Origin: Erigeron canadensis
Taxonomy: Eukaryota; Streptophyta; Magnoliopsida; Asterales; Asteraceae
Reading direction: 5' to 3'
Length of the DNA stretch: 64,000 nt
Assembly: GCF_010389155.1 (NCBI RefSeq)
Contig: NC_057765.1
Span: 19,858,270 to 19,922,269 of the forward strand
The translations under genes were made by a program, and so were the position numbers. Below are positions 48,779 through 61,800 of this stretch, piece after piece. The notes beneath the pieces were generated by a model, which did no database searches, was not told where the DNA came from, and saw only the letters and a list, made by a program, of their open reading frames with translations. Every line of letters begins with the position of its first letter. Position 1 is the stretch's first letter.

Positions 48779-51700
48779 TCATAACAAGGTTCCAGAATAA
48801 GGGTTCAACATTCCCAACTCACTGACAAGATTTTGAAAAGTTTTCTCATCCAAAGGTTTTGTAAATATGTCAGCAAGTTGTTTGTCAGTGGGGATGAAGT
48901 GGATTTCAACATCATTTTTCATTACATGATGACGAATAAAATGATACCTGACATCAATGTGTTTTCTCTTGGAGTGCATGACTGGATTGTTTGAGATAGC
49001 AATGGCACTGGTATTAACACAAAAGATAAGGGTCTTTGAATACTTAATACCATAATCAAGCAACTGGTGCTTCATCCAGAGTATCTGAGCACAACAACTG
49101 GCTGCAGACACATATTCTGCTTCAGCAGTGGATAAAGAGACTGAAGTTTGCTTCTTACTGGTCCAGCTCACCAGTTTGCCACCAAGGAAATGACATCCAC
49201 CAGTAGTGGATTTCCTGTCTATCTTACAACCTGCATGATCTGAATCTGAATAACCCTTTACATCTAAGCCTGAGCCTTTGGGATACCAAAGACCCAAACT
49301 GGGAGTACCCTTAAGGTACTCCAAAATGCGCTTTACAGCTGCCAGATGAGATTCTTTTGGGTTAGACTGATATCTGGCACAAAGACATGTTGCAAACATT
49401 ATATCTGGTCTACTGGCAGTTAAATACATTAGTGAACCAATCATGCCTCTATAGGCAGTGGTGTTCACTGGCTTCCCATCAGGGTCTGAATCTATTGTTA
49501 AAGGTGCAGAAATTGGAGTTGATTTTGAAGGTGAAGAATTCATATCGAATTTTCTTAAAATATCTCTAACATATTTTTCTTGATTTATAAAAATACCATC
49601 ACTGGTTTGTTTAATCTGGAGTCCAAGAAAAAATGTTAATTCACCCATCAAAGTCATTTCAAATTTTGAAGACATGATTTTTGAAAATTTCTTGCACAAA
49701 GATTCATCAGTAGAACCAAAAATAATATCATCAACATAAACTTGTACCAACAGAAGATTACCTTTTTCACGAAGAATAAATAAGGTATTGTCAATTGCAC
49801 CTCTTTTGAAACCGTTTTCTGATAAGTGTTTGGTCAGAGTATCATACCAGGCTCGAGGGGCTTGTCTGAGGCCATACAGTGCCTTCTCCAGACGATATAC
49901 CCAATGTGGATGCTTTTCATCAATGAAGCCTGGAGGTTGTTTGACATAAACTTCTTCTTCTAATTCTCCATTCAAAAATGCACTTTTTACGTCCATTTGG
50001 TAGACCTTGAACTTATGATGAGCAGCAAAGGCTAAAAACATTCTGATGGCTTCTAACCTTGCTACTGGTGCAAATGATTCTTCAAAGTCAAGGTCTGTCT
50101 GGACGTACCCTTGTGCCACCAATCTAGCCTTATTTCTGATCACATGACCATCTTTATCAACCTTATTCCTGAAGACCCATCTGGTTCAAATTGGTTCTTT
50201 CTTGCCAACTGGAGGAGGAACCAGATTCCAAACTTTATTTCTTTCGAACTGGTGAAGCTCTTCTTGCATAGCTATCACCCAACTTGGGTCATTCATTGCC
50301 TCGTCAATCTTCTTCGGTTCAATCAGTGATAAGAAGCCGACATATAAACATTGTTCACTGGAGGCACTTCTGGTCTGAACCCCTCTACTGGAGTCACCGA
50401 TAATCTGGTTGATTGGGTGAGCTTTTGTCCACTTAGAGTATTGACCAGGATTGTTTCTTACAACAATATCAGTGCAAGAATTCAATTGATTTTCTGGAAT
50501 AAGATCTTGCCAGACAACTTCAACATCTTCATCAGAATCTGTAAGATCACGATTTGCATCATGAAATTCTTCATTTAAAGGCATTTCTTGAATTACTGGC
50601 TCAAAATCAATTGAATCTGATAGTGGTGGTGTAGTACGAACATCTGATCCAATAGCAAGTTTAGAGGGTAGTTTGAAACTTATTGAAGGATAAAATGAAG
50701 TATTACTGGGAGGTTTTTCAATTTGCACTGATTCCAAGTCAGGATGACTGGAAACATCTTCAGATGAATCTTTATTGAAGTTGATAGGACCAGATTCAAC
50801 AAAGATAATTGGACTTTCTGAAGAGAATTAAGGGTTGGCTTTTTGTTGATTGCTTCAATTGACTCATCAAATGTGACATGAATTGACTCCTAGACCTTTT
50901 CCAGTCTTTTGTTGTAGACTCTGAAGGCTTTGCGAATGGCTGAATATCCTAAGAAATATCCTTCATCAGCTTTGGCATCAAATTTGCATAACTAACTGGA
51001 GTCGTTCAGGATGTATACTGGACATCCAAAAACGTGAAAATAACCAATATTTGGTTTTCTATTTCTCAATATTTCATAGGATGTGTTCTTGTGTCTCTTC
51101 ACATATACTGAGCGATTTTGGGCAGCGTTCTGTTCTTTCTTTCTACAACTCCATTCTGCTCTGGAGTGTGTGCTGATGAGAAATTCTGGGAGATGCCAGT
51201 GTTAGTGCAGAATTTCTCCAGAGTTGCATTCTGGAATTCTGTTCCATTATCACTTCTTAACTAACACACCTTTTGCTTATATTTGAGTTCAATTTGCTTG
51301 ATAAGAGCGATGACTTCAGTAGCAGTTTCATTCTTTGATCTAAGAAATATTACCCAACAATATCTGGAGTATTCATCAACAACTACCAGGGTATATTTCT
51401 TGCCAGCACGAGTCTGAACATTCACTGGACCAAAAAGGTCCATACGAAGCATATGAAGAGGTTCAGATATGCTAAACTTCTGTTTCGTCTTGAAATTGGT
51501 GCGTTTCTGCTTACCCATCTCACATCCTGAACATGGCCTTTCCTTTTTTAAGGAGGCAAAAGGTATCCCATCTGCAAGTTATTTTCTGGACAACTTGTTG
51601 ATATTTTTGAAGTTTAAATGGGATAGCCTTTTATGCCATAGCCAGTTTGTGTCTTCATTAGCCTTGGTATAGAAACACTGCTCTGAAGGAGAGCTTTCTA

Positions 51701-52052
51701 TATCCATCACGTACACATTCCCTTTTCTGGGAGCAATCGGTACTACCTTCCAATCCTTATTAAATACGATGCCCTGAGAGATGTTAAATAACACCTGGTA
51801 CCCATCATCACACAACTGGCTCACAATTATGAGGTTATATTTCAAACCATTTACATAAGCCACCCATCTGAATTTGACTTGACCATTATTCAGAACACCG
51901 TATCCCTCAGTCTTTCTAGAACCATCATTTCCAAAAGTAATGGAGGGTCCGTCTGAAACTTCGAACTCCTCCAGTAGGGTCTTACATCCAGTCATTGTCC
52001 TGCCAGCAGAGCTATCAAGATACCAAATATATTTCTTTCGATCGCCCTGCAC
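48779..52052 (-). pseudogene. pol: Copia pol of element D, broken
   Basis: On the - strand: protease remnant (YLDSSAGRTMTG, where the catalytic DSG reads DSS), gag-pre-integrase (WLWHKRLSHLNF), and a stop at 51579. The integrase core is at 51518-51261 (RMDLFGPVN, DEYSRYCWVIF), with a stop before LRSDNGTEF. A deletion of roughly 90 bp near 51135 removes the region after ERKNRT. A degenerate stretch spans 50740-51000. The linker and RT N-terminus are 50737-50186, ending in TGA where a glycine codon is expected. The RT and RNase H at 50143-48779 are open for 454 codons ([60 protein letters not shown]). The RT/RNase H half is therefore well preserved. Confidence 0.9.
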
Positions 52053-53412
52053 ATCTACCAGATTATTAGTTTAAAGGTTTGCGAACTCATCGACTGATGG
52101 GTTCTCTGGATCCATAAGGATGGATCCCAGCTGGTATCTGGTTGATTTCACTTTGAAAAATAGTGGGTTTCTCAGTAAACACCACTGGAACTGACAGTTT
52201 TGAAACCTTTTTCTTTTTCTTATCAACAGGTGTGCTCGATTTTTCATTCTTGGAAAAAGGTTTTGTATTTTGTTTAGGGCCAGATGAAGTACCCTCAAAA
52301 TTGTTAATTCTTGCATTACAACTTTGAACTTGACGAGCCAATAGTTAAAACTGACTCTCCAGCCTTAACAAAATATTTTCTTCAGATGACACCATAGCCT
52401 TTCCAGATGACTGTACTTTTGGCTTAGGTGGAGAAACAACATTCTTCTTTTTATGAACCTGGGGTTCTTTAGAAGATGATTGAGGCAAAGGTTTATTCTG
52501 CTTATCCTTCTTGACTGGAGCATTCATCTGGGGAGCTCCAGTCTTAACCTCAGACAATTGAACAGGAGGAATAATACAAGTTTTGGGTGTTGTTGGTTCA
52601 TCATAAATAGTGCTAGGTTTTAACACTTCAGGCAATCGGTCAACAACAGGTATTAATGCAGCAGCATTGACATCACCCCCCAGATATGCACGTTTTTGGG
52701 AGGGGTACTGGTTACGTGCAGCATCATATGTTTTCTTGGTCTCAAGCCATGACTGGATAACATGTTTTTCTTTTGATAAAATATTTTCCAGTTCTTCTTT
52801 TTCTTGGACCAGTTGTTCAGTAACCAAAACTTGTGCTTTGAAAGCGAGTTCAATATCTTGCAATTCTTTTAACTTAGATTGTAAGTTTGCCATTTCAGAA
52901 AAATCTGTTTCAAAATTATTTGACATTTCTGAACGAACAGTTTCCACAAACATTAAATCAGAGTTTAAAGCTTCAGCAATGTCCAATTTTAATTCAGGAT
53001 CAATTTCTTTGTCATAATCTATTACCTTTTTAATGACAATGTCCACCCATCTTCCAGATGTGACATCTTCTTTCACCAGATGCTCTTCGTCAGCTAGAGC
53101 CATATAACAACAATCTCTTTCCTCTTCATCATCAACTGATGAGTCATCAGAGGGAACCCATTCTTCTTTAGCCACCATGCATTTATTATTATCTTTTTCT
53201 ACAGACATGAGTGCAATTTGAGCCTTAAGCTTTTTGTATTTTAATCTGTAGCTATCATCAGGCTTGTTATAAGAAGTTAATGGACCAGATTGTGAGACAA
53301 ATTGATTGGACTTGCACTCTTTCATGAAATGACCTTTTCTGCCACACTTAAAGCATGTTAGATTGGTCTTGTCAGTGTAGGAACTAGGTGCAATGTGTCC
53401 AGTGGGTCTGTT
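52053..53412 (-). pseudogene. gag: C-terminal half of copia gag of element D
   Basis: Begins abruptly at the deletion junction (53412) with a remnant leading to the zinc knuckle CFKCGRKGHFMKEC (53355-53314). Then come MALADEEHLVKED, a coiled-coil segment (NLQSKLKELQDIELAFKAQ; EKEELENILSKEKHV) and a lysine/proline/serine-rich tail. A stop lies near 52345 and a frameshift in 52080-52340. A TAA separates it from the pol segment, with VQGDRKKYIWYLDS following after 9 codons in the pol frame. The N-terminal capsid domain is missing, so it cannot form particles. Confidence 0.85.
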
Positions 53413-53671
53413 AGTCAGGAGATCTGGTAAGTCTTCCAGTGAGCTCCGCTATTTGTCAGACTTCTTTCTTCAGACTTCAGTCTTCGACTTCAGTGAGAAT
53501 GTTCTTCAGTGGAAACATCTTGACTGGAGTGAAGTCTAGTGAACAAATCTGGTGGAATCCAGATTCCTGTACAAGTAAGTTGTTCACTGGTCTTCACATA
53601 ATTTCTGGACAAATCTTTAGAGGACTCCAGTAATCATGTCTGGAGCAAGTCCAGTAAATCTGGACATAACA
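53413..53671 (-). repeat. 5' LTR fragment of element D (first 259 bp only)
   Basis: Matches 43899-44157 over its full length with 7 differences. On the - strand it starts TGTTATGTCCAG at 53671. The remaining about 725 bp of the LTR, the PBS and the first half of gag are missing, joined to gag at 53412. Confidence 0.88.
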
Positions 53672-56600
53672 AAATTTTTAACTGGCATCTGGAATTACTT
53701 ATTAAGTACTATATGTAAAACTCTTCAAATGGAGGTTGGCAGTTTTGATCAGCCTAACGTCTTAGAATTGCAAATTTTTCATTCTACGGTCACTATGACC
53801 AGAGTAGATTATGCAAAATTGATTTTTAAAGACTTAGTTGGCCAAGTCACCAATAAGACTTTTATCATACCCTATGGTAGAATTCTTGCACTTATCATAG
53901 AAACTATTCTTGATGGTAACTACAGCTTGGCAACTGGCCAAATTGTGGAATGTAAGGCCATTAATACTAACATCTTTAATAATCCCAAGGTGACTGCGCA
54001 GGGTCTGACCCAAGCAATGAAGATTTACCTTGATTTTTGCAGAACAAGAGAAAGAGAACAACAAGCTTTGGAGGAAGCTACCTCTCATTCGACGCGATCT
54101 GAGTCCAACACTCAATATGCCAATCAGGAGAGTCAAGGTACACAAGCTTCTAAGTCTCTTAACTCTTCCAAATCTACTACTTCTTCTTCTTCTTCTAAAA
54201 AGGGTGAAGAGTTGGCCACATCATCAGCCACTCTAGCCACACCCTCATCCACCATGTCGAAAATCCAATCTAAAAGACCCATTGTTGAGGACTTAGTACC
54301 TCACAATGCAAAAAAGATTCGCTCAAAGAAATCTGGATCAGCTTCTGGGGTTGACAAATCAACAATAATCAGAATTAAAGTCCCCCAAGGTGCATTGGAA
54401 GCTGAGAAACATTCCGAAGCTGATCCAATCAACCAAGCTGATCAGCCGAAATCACCACACCCATCTGCACTCTCCCAAAAGAGTGTAGACGAGAAAAAGG
54501 GAACAACTGCTTCTACCCAACCCTCCAAACAGGGTGAAGGTATTGAAACAATGACCTCCTCCCAAGGTCATACTGTGAGTCCACCCATTTTACCATCATC
54601 AGCCTCCCGAAAGGTTGATGATAGCATTAAAGGGACAACAGTGGATCCAGCCCAGATCCAACAATAGTCAGAGTCTATGCACATCATTTCTGAGGATGAT
54701 CAGCCAAAGGATGCAAATATTGGACGCCAAGGTGACACTACTTGCATTTCCCAAGCTGGTAAGACTCCTTCTCTCTTACACTTTGAGTTTGCACAGGTTG
54801 TCAATGTCTCTCCTAGATCACAAGGATAGATACAGGCCTAAAAAATTCTCCATCGGGATACTTTGGTGCAACAACACACCATTGTTGAAGGGCAATCATC
54901 TACCCTTAACATTACATCTGCAGGGTCTGTGCCTGCATCTGTCCTTCGACAGAGGGATCTTGTAGGTTACATGGCTCTCTTTAGGGAGGTCATGCTAGCC
55001 CCTTGTGCAGCAAAGGGAGCCAATGATGGTCCTCACGATGTCAATGAGAATATAGTCACTATCTCCGAAAGCGACTCATCATTCGATGATGTGCTTGCCC
55101 ATCCATCCTCAAGGGATGTTCTGATTGAAGATGCCAGTGGAGGAGTTGATCAAAATCAAGATCAACACATTCCCACTTGCCTACAATCTGAATTAAAAGC
55201 TAATTCTCCTCATATTGTTCAGCACATCATCTCCTTTGCTAAATTTGCTTATGAGACTCACTCTTATGAGAAAATGAGCCTCAACTTCTTTCAGCTCCAC
55301 CCCCTTCTATATGACCCAATAAACCCTGATATTAAGGATTGCAGACTACTCTTTCTAGAGTCAGTGGTCTCTAGGCCAACTGCAAGTTCTTCCCAAGCTG
55401 CCAATATCTCATTTTCAGATGTGGTAAATCAGCTCACTGAGTTCACTTCAACCTATAAGGTTGAGAACTCAAAGCTGGTTGAAAGCTTGGAAAAGATCCA
55501 AAAGGATCAGGAATTGACGGATCTGAAGGTGGAAAAACTGAATCAAGGTCAGACTGTTATGAAAGAAAACTTAAAAAGAGCAGTTGACTTGATAGAGAAA
55601 AGCCAAAGCAAGCTGACAGAGTCTCTTGATGGTCTCACAAAGGCAATCAATGAGCAAAATGAATTAAACAAGAGCACTCTGGTTCAGATTGAGAAAAGTG
55701 CAACCAAGTTCACTAGAGATGTATCCATTGAACTCAAAAATGCCAACAAATCTCAAGCTGAGTTCAAGAAAGAGTTAGTGGATGTCTCTAAAAGTGTGGA
55801 AACAAAATTGGACAATCTTCACAATGATTATGTGGATTTGCACAGGGACTGGTCTGTTAACAACTTCAAAAATGATCAGATAAGTACAAAACTCAGTGGA
55901 GTCTTTGCTACTCCTATAAACTCCTTCCCAGCTGATGATGACAAAAAGGGGGAGAAGAAAAGGAGTGAAGCTGAAATTGAAAAAGAAAGAATTGATGTAG
56001 AAAAAGAAGTTGTTGAGTATCTGAAGAAATTGGATGATAGAAATAAGATGGCTAGAAAAGAAAGGGAGGCCAATGATAGAAGAATGGTTGTATTTTGCTC
56101 AAATATGGAAGCTGAGATAAAAAGGCCAGAGTCTGGGTCTGGTGGCAGAGGAGATAAGAAGGAAAAAGATGATACTGTTGAGGGGGAGACTTGTGAGAAG
56201 TTAGAAGATGTTGGAAAGATAAGGAAGGATGATAATGTGGTGGAAGTTGGAGATAGAGGGAAGACCTCTCAATCTGTCCCTGCACAAGCTGACCCAGCTC
56301 CAAAAGATGTTGTTGCTGATTCATCTTCCAGAGAAGATCAAACTACTTTGGGCCAATATATGATGAATAAAAGAGATGCTGGTAAAGGATCAAGTGGTGC
56401 AAAGGTTCTCATTGAGGAAGAAAAGGACTAGGAGCTTGTTGCAGTAAATGCAAAAGAAATGGGCATTTCGTATATAAATTAATGATGGAAGACAGATTGG
56501 AGAGATTGAAGTTATCTTCTTTGGAATCTGATTTTGAGCTGGCCAAGGCACTACAAGAACAACTAATTGAAGAAGATGAAGTGTTGGCAGTCGTGGGATC

Positions 56601-57500
56601 AAGGAAGAATGAAAGCAAGAAAAGGAAGAAAGTGAAGGTTCACACTACTCCTTCACAGAAAGTGAGAGATGTCAAGAAAAGTGTTCAAGCTCATGCTGGA
56701 TAGGAAGCTTTGGATGTGAAGAAAGTTCAAGAAAGATTAAATTACAGAAAATATCCAGAGACCATCTTTCAAGTTCAGTTAAAAAGAAGAAAAAGTCAAA
56801 CCATTTCCAGCATCAGATGTACAAGAGAAGGTTATGAAACTGCTTGGGAAACTTATGATCTAAAGAATTTGTTTGATCTAGGTTACACTGAGTGGGTTGA
56901 ATTACATGACATCATTTTCAACCAACCTGGCATTCATAGAGAAACTGTCTTGGAAGCACTTGAGAAGAAGTTGGCTATTGTTGTGAAAAACAAAATTAAT
57001 GTGTCAAGTCTTCCAAGACCAAAGTATTATGATATGGAAGAAGATGAGTCTGAAGAGCCTCTCAAGAAAAGAAGAAGAAAACAAGTCAATCTTGATGGTC
57101 CTGAAGGAGATCACTCAGATTTCATAAAGAACTTAAATCCTTCAGAACTACTTGAGCAATTGACACCTAAAGCTCTAGACAAACTTTTCAACCATCTCAA
57201 TCTGTCTCTACCAGTTGGTGTACAAGATGCAAGAGTTGGATTGCAAATTACTGAGCCTGAGCATGGGATGTATTTTGCAAATGAAAGAGGGCAACTAGTC
57301 TTCCAGAGAACTACAGAGATCAGCAGGTACCTACAATGCATCTCTTTACCTTGTATAGATTTTGTGTCAATCTTAGTGAGCAAGGTAATGGGTATGAGCA
57401 GTTTCTGATTGATGAAGGACTAGATAGAAAGATTGATGTTACAGTTGCCCCTTCATTTGAAGTAAAACAAGAAACTGTTGACATTTTAGGAGGTCAATAG
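53672..57500 (+). pseudogene. aORF of element C, second part
   Basis: Continues the gene cut by D (FLTGIWNYLLSTICKTLQ, GSFDQPN, IPYGRILALIIETI). A low-complexity serine/threonine region with basic clusters follows; stops occur at 54665-54667 and two more before 54863. Then come SVPASVLRQRDLVGYMALFR and a long coiled coil about 55430-55850 (QLTEFTSTYKVENSKLVESL; KSQSKLTESLDGLTKAI). An acidic/lysine-rich part ends in a stop at 56429-56431. After a frame change the C-terminal part follows (56482-57408, with a stop at 56701-56703 and KKRRRKQ at about 57065), and after another shift it ends IDVTVAPSFEV ... GGQ* at 57500. About 1460 codons in all when joined. Lacks membrane segments. Function unknown. 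Confidence 0.75.
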
Positions 57501-57691
57501 ATTTGATTTGGAAATTTTTTTTTGACTCCTATTTGTAATGCTTCATGTATATAAAATCAGTTTTCTTGTAAAAAGTTGTTATCAGATTGAAAAGAACCCA
57601 AAAGATTCAAAGGGTCACAAGCTATTAGTAATATTTTATTTGATTCTTTGTAAGCTGATAGGTAGAAAAGTGTGTTTAGTTTTGTCATCAT

Positions 57692-57706
57692 CAAATAGGG
57701 GGAGAT
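57692..57706 (+). other. Polypurine tract of element C
   Basis: CAAATAGGGGGAGAT immediately upstream of the 3' LTR start TGTTGAGTCCC. Confidence 0.88.
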
Positions 57707-58755
57707 TGTTGAGTCCCAATGCTATTTGTAAATTTGGTGATGACAAATCTGATGTATAAACACTTGGTAATCTTTTGGTTCTTGTAATCTGATCTGGGTC
57801 AGACTAAGCTGACACAGCTTGCGATCTGTAACTGACCCAGATCATGCTTCATATATTGTAATTGTTTATCATATGGAAGCAAGTGTTGTTCAAGCTGCAT
57901 CCATTGGTCATAGCATTCAATCCAAGTCGAAGAGGAAGATTGAAGATAGAAGACCAAGCTGATAGTGGAAGTCAGCTTGGGATTAGCAGTCTGCCTAAAA
58001 ACACTTGGACAGATTTGCTCCTGACAAACGAGCAATCTGTGTCTGACAATCAAGTGAAGAATGACAACCTAGATTTTGTTGATAAGAACAAATGACGTGA
58101 CTAGTAAGGTTTCTAGAATCTAGGTTGGTGACACATATACATATGCGTGTCCATACTCTTATTGGAAGATCAAAATATCGTGCTGCAGTTTTTGGGGACC
58201 ACAAGTACGATGAAGGCACGATCAAATATTCCTTTGATTGTCCAACAGAAGAAGAATACGTGGCTTAATTGGATACCAAGAGAAGAATGGTTTTCGCCTA
58301 TAAAAGCCACATTCCTTGTATGCATAGTGTGGCATTTCCTTAGAATCATTCTTTGTACAAGTTCTCTCTGCTCTTACACATAGCTTAGCCTGTAAGAAGT
58401 CAGCTTGGGCTGCTTCTCTTGAGCAAGAACTTCTTGATTGTTGTTTGTCATTTCAGGGGTTGTTTAGATATTGTAGGTTATCTTGTTTCCGCAACAACCC
58501 TGTAATTCTTTGTATAGATTATATCTTAATAAAAGATTACATTTGAAAACCACAATTTGTGTTCAAGAATGATTGTTTACTGCTTTACTGTTTTATTGAT
58601 TCTAGTTACTTAAAATTTATATTTTGCAATTTGAATCTTTAAAGCTTTATTTCAAAAGATAGTTAAGAATTAAGGAAAAGTTGTATTCATCCCCCCTCTA
58701 CAACTATTTGTGTTCACTATACTTTGGTATATTGATAAACTTCTGGGACATAATA
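57707..58755 (+). repeat. 3' LTR of element C (1049 bp)
   Basis: Starts TGTTGAGTCCCAATGC and ends GGACATAATA, followed by the target duplication GAAAC. It keeps the 36-bp segment (CTTGGTAATCTTTTGG...) that the 5' LTR has lost; otherwise the two differ by roughly 3% by eye. Confidence 0.92.
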
Positions 58756-58837
58756 GAAACAATATTAATTCCTAATATTCACAATTAAGTCCTTTTAATT
58801 AATAAACATATATATTTAACTTTCAACAAATGCTTAT

Positions 58838-61800
58838 TGTAACATCCTGAACTTTTATTTAATAATTGACTTGAGTCGTTAAGTCAATACTTCGTGTCCG
58901 TCAAGTCTATAGGAGATTTAATGATTATATGTGTTTAATGTGCTATATGTGTGAGGCTTTAATGCCTTAATGATTGATGTGCTAATGTGGTTAAGATGCT
59001 TAATATGTTTATGATGTGTTTCATGTGTCGGTAGGTATTCCCATTAAGTCATTCAAGCCTTATGTGTTAAGATGTGAAGTAGATGGACATTAAATGAAAG
59101 AATGTAAAGTTGAGAGTCATAAGTTTATGTTTAGGAAAGTGTGTGTAACATCCTAAACTTCTCTATCTTTGAGTTTGACCTTGAACGTCAATTGACTTTG
59201 ACACCGTTAGTTGCTTAATTAGCTAAGTAATTAACTATTGTGGCTTCAAGGATTAATGTTGTACTTGAATGAGTTATTAATGATCATAAGATGTTATTAT
59301 AGTTGTCGGTCGGTATATAAGGTGCTCATTTGGTCGACTAAGTTTCTGGTTCGTTAATTTGAGCCTTAACGGCCGCTAGATTCAAGTTAAGGGTACTTTG
59401 GTCATTTGGCTAAAAGGTGGACGGTTTAGGAGGGAGTTAGGGAACCCTAATACCTCATTTTCTCCAGAATTAAGTGTGTGTAAGTTTGGGTGTGCCTCCA
59501 TTATCATTCTTGATTCAGTTTCATCGATTCCCGCTTGATTCGGAGAGATTTAGGGCTTATAATTCGATCTTCTAATCATATTCAAGGTATGGATCGAAAT
59601 ACCTACTAATTATTTGTCATTTACATCTATTCAATTTGTTCATACCTGATCATGATCGATTATATGCTTTTCGTTGCTAGAATCGTTGATTTCGGGTTAC
59701 TCGGTAACCGTTATTGTAATCTATTGGTGTGTTGGGGATTCCGAAAAGTATAATCTTGTTGTTAATTATATTTTTAAGATATAATGGAGTCATTATAAGT
59801 GTCATATCAGATCTGGACCAAAGGGTGTGTTAATCAATTGAAAATCGTCCGTTTGTTAATCAATTGAAAATCTGTAACCTAAAACGTTTGTTATTGTGAT
59901 ACAAATCAAGTAAGAGTTAATCAATGATTTCATTACATTATTATGGTCTTAAAATGGTGAATTTTGAGGTGCAAAAGTCGCTCATAAGGTTTGGGGTCGT
60001 TTGGGGTGTATTTTGTTAAGTTTTGGAGGTTAAACAATGAGTTTTGTGCAGAATCGGGACTAGCTGCGGCGCAGCTACTAAGCTGCGGCGCAACCAGAAA
60101 ACAGTGACCTTTAGCTGCGACGCAATTTGGTAGTTGCGACGCAATAGCGACAGAATTTTCAAATGGCCATAACTTTTGAACCGTAACTCTGTTTTTGACA
60201 AATAAGCTATCCACGGAACCGTGAGAGAGTCTACTTTCTAATGCTAATACTTTTAAAAGATGATGATGATTTCAAATTTCCAGAAAGGTTAATTTAGTGA
60301 GTGAATGTCGAGTTTTGTCGAGTTATGTAAGCCTTAAGTATTAAACGAACCTCTGATGCATCAAACATTGTCATGTGTCATGTTTATAGGTATTTAGACT
60401 TGAGTCATGACCATAAGTGAGTGGGTACTTATTAGCTCATTATGTCTTTCAATGATTATAGGTAGTCGGGAATACTTGCAAAGCTCGATAACTTACGCTA
60501 TCATTTGTTGTGCTCTTCAACGAGGTAAGATACACTACTTTGACATGCTGAGGGTTCAACAAAAACATAGTTTTCATATAATAACTTCCCAATTGATATC
60601 TTGTATACTTATGCTTAATCGGGATTACACGGGAGGTGATATGGGCTATGTATATGCATATTGAAGCCTGAAATGCTACCCCAATGATATGTGACGTTAT
60701 GATATGATATGAAATGCTTTGAGTTATTATGAAATACGTTATGTGATGAACTATGTTATGAAATGAAAGATGATATGTAATGATATTTTATAAGATGCTA
60801 TGCAATGATATGAGATGTAATGATATGCTATGAAATGATATGTAATGTAATGTTTTGAGATGAATTGAAATGTGATATATGTTGATGATATGTGAAATGT
60901 GCATGATTACATGGCTTGTTCATCTAGTTCACTAAACTTATTAAGTTGCCATGACACGTGCACGTTTAAGGGCTCAAACCTAAAGATGTATATGTGATCA
61001 TTATTTACGCAGTATAAACACCTAAACCATATGAGATGTGAAATCGAGCTCGTAATTTAGATGTGAAAGTGTTAAGCTTAACCCATACTTGCCCTTGCCC
61101 GGCAAGTGCGTAGATATGGTTGCTCGGGTGGCTCCTTGCAACATGGTCAAACATGTGAAGAGTAATACGAAAGGTCTGACCCGCCCCACTTGTCATGTAC
61201 ATACGGATTACTCCTGGATTGGCTTGCCATTCCTTAACGACAATGACGTATAGCCGTAAGGTTTGTCCATCCAGTCGGGTGTAACTTATGTCACACTTAT
61301 AAAGATGCATATGTTATATGAGATACGTGACTTCTGTCACAACTATAAAGATGTTTAGATGTGATATGTGAAGATGCAAAAGATGACTAGGCACATTTAG
61401 GATAACCCATCATAATATGAAAGATGTTGATGCTATGATATGTATGTGAGATGATATATTTGATGATATGTGCCTTAACGATTTAATATGACTTTTGTAT
61501 AATGTTTTAAATGGACAAACGTTTTATAAATTATGTGTTATCTTACTTAGCTAATTCATTAGCTAACACTTGCTCTTTTAAAATGTGTTGTACCCTCAGG
61601 TCCAACAATGGTGAGCAAGTAGATGTGAGAAGATGTGAGGCATGGGTAGATGATCTTGAAGCTGACTGTAGTTTACCCATAGTGGTTTCCCGCATTAGAC
61701 GTTCATTTATGTTTAGATATTTATAATTTGTATTTACTATAATGTCGGTTGTTTAATGTTGGGCAACCGATGGATTTTGATTTAAATTTGTTTTGATGAT

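Larger units (their letters stand above)
43174..53671 (-). mobile_element. Copia element D, minus strand, nested in the aORF of element C
   Basis: Bounded by TGTGAAGTCC at 43174 and GACATAACA at 53671, with the target duplication AAATT at 43169-43173 and 53672-53676. On the - strand the order is a 5' LTR fragment (259 bp), the C-terminal half of gag, pol, spacer, aORF, PPT and the complete 3' LTR. Most of the 5' LTR, the PBS and the N-terminal half of gag are deleted at 53412/53413. It is a different family from A and from B/C. Over the 259 bp shared by both LTRs I count 7 differences (about 2.7%). Confidence 0.92.
35322..58755 (+). mobile_element. Copia element C, complete with both LTRs and target duplication, interrupted by D
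   Basis: 5' LTR, PBS, gag, pol, spacer, aORF, PPT and 3' LTR are all present, flanked by the 5-bp duplication GAAAC (35317-35321 and 58756-58760). Subtracting the nested element D and its duplicated 5 bp leaves about 12.9 kb, large for copia because of the aORF. Same family as B. Stops and frameshifts in pol and aORF make it non-autonomous. LTR divergence looks like about 3% by eye, plus a 36-bp deletion in the 5' LTR. Confidence 0.92.

Noticed and set aside
57799..58053. 84-residue open frames on the minus strand at 35379-35633 and 57799-58053
   Set aside because: Both lie within the LTRs of C and are antisense; duplicated by the LTR mechanism.
60690..60910. Regular repeats considered as a CRISPR-like or satellite array
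   Set aside because: Units are short, irregular and without spacers; a low-complexity tract inside a plant transposon unit.
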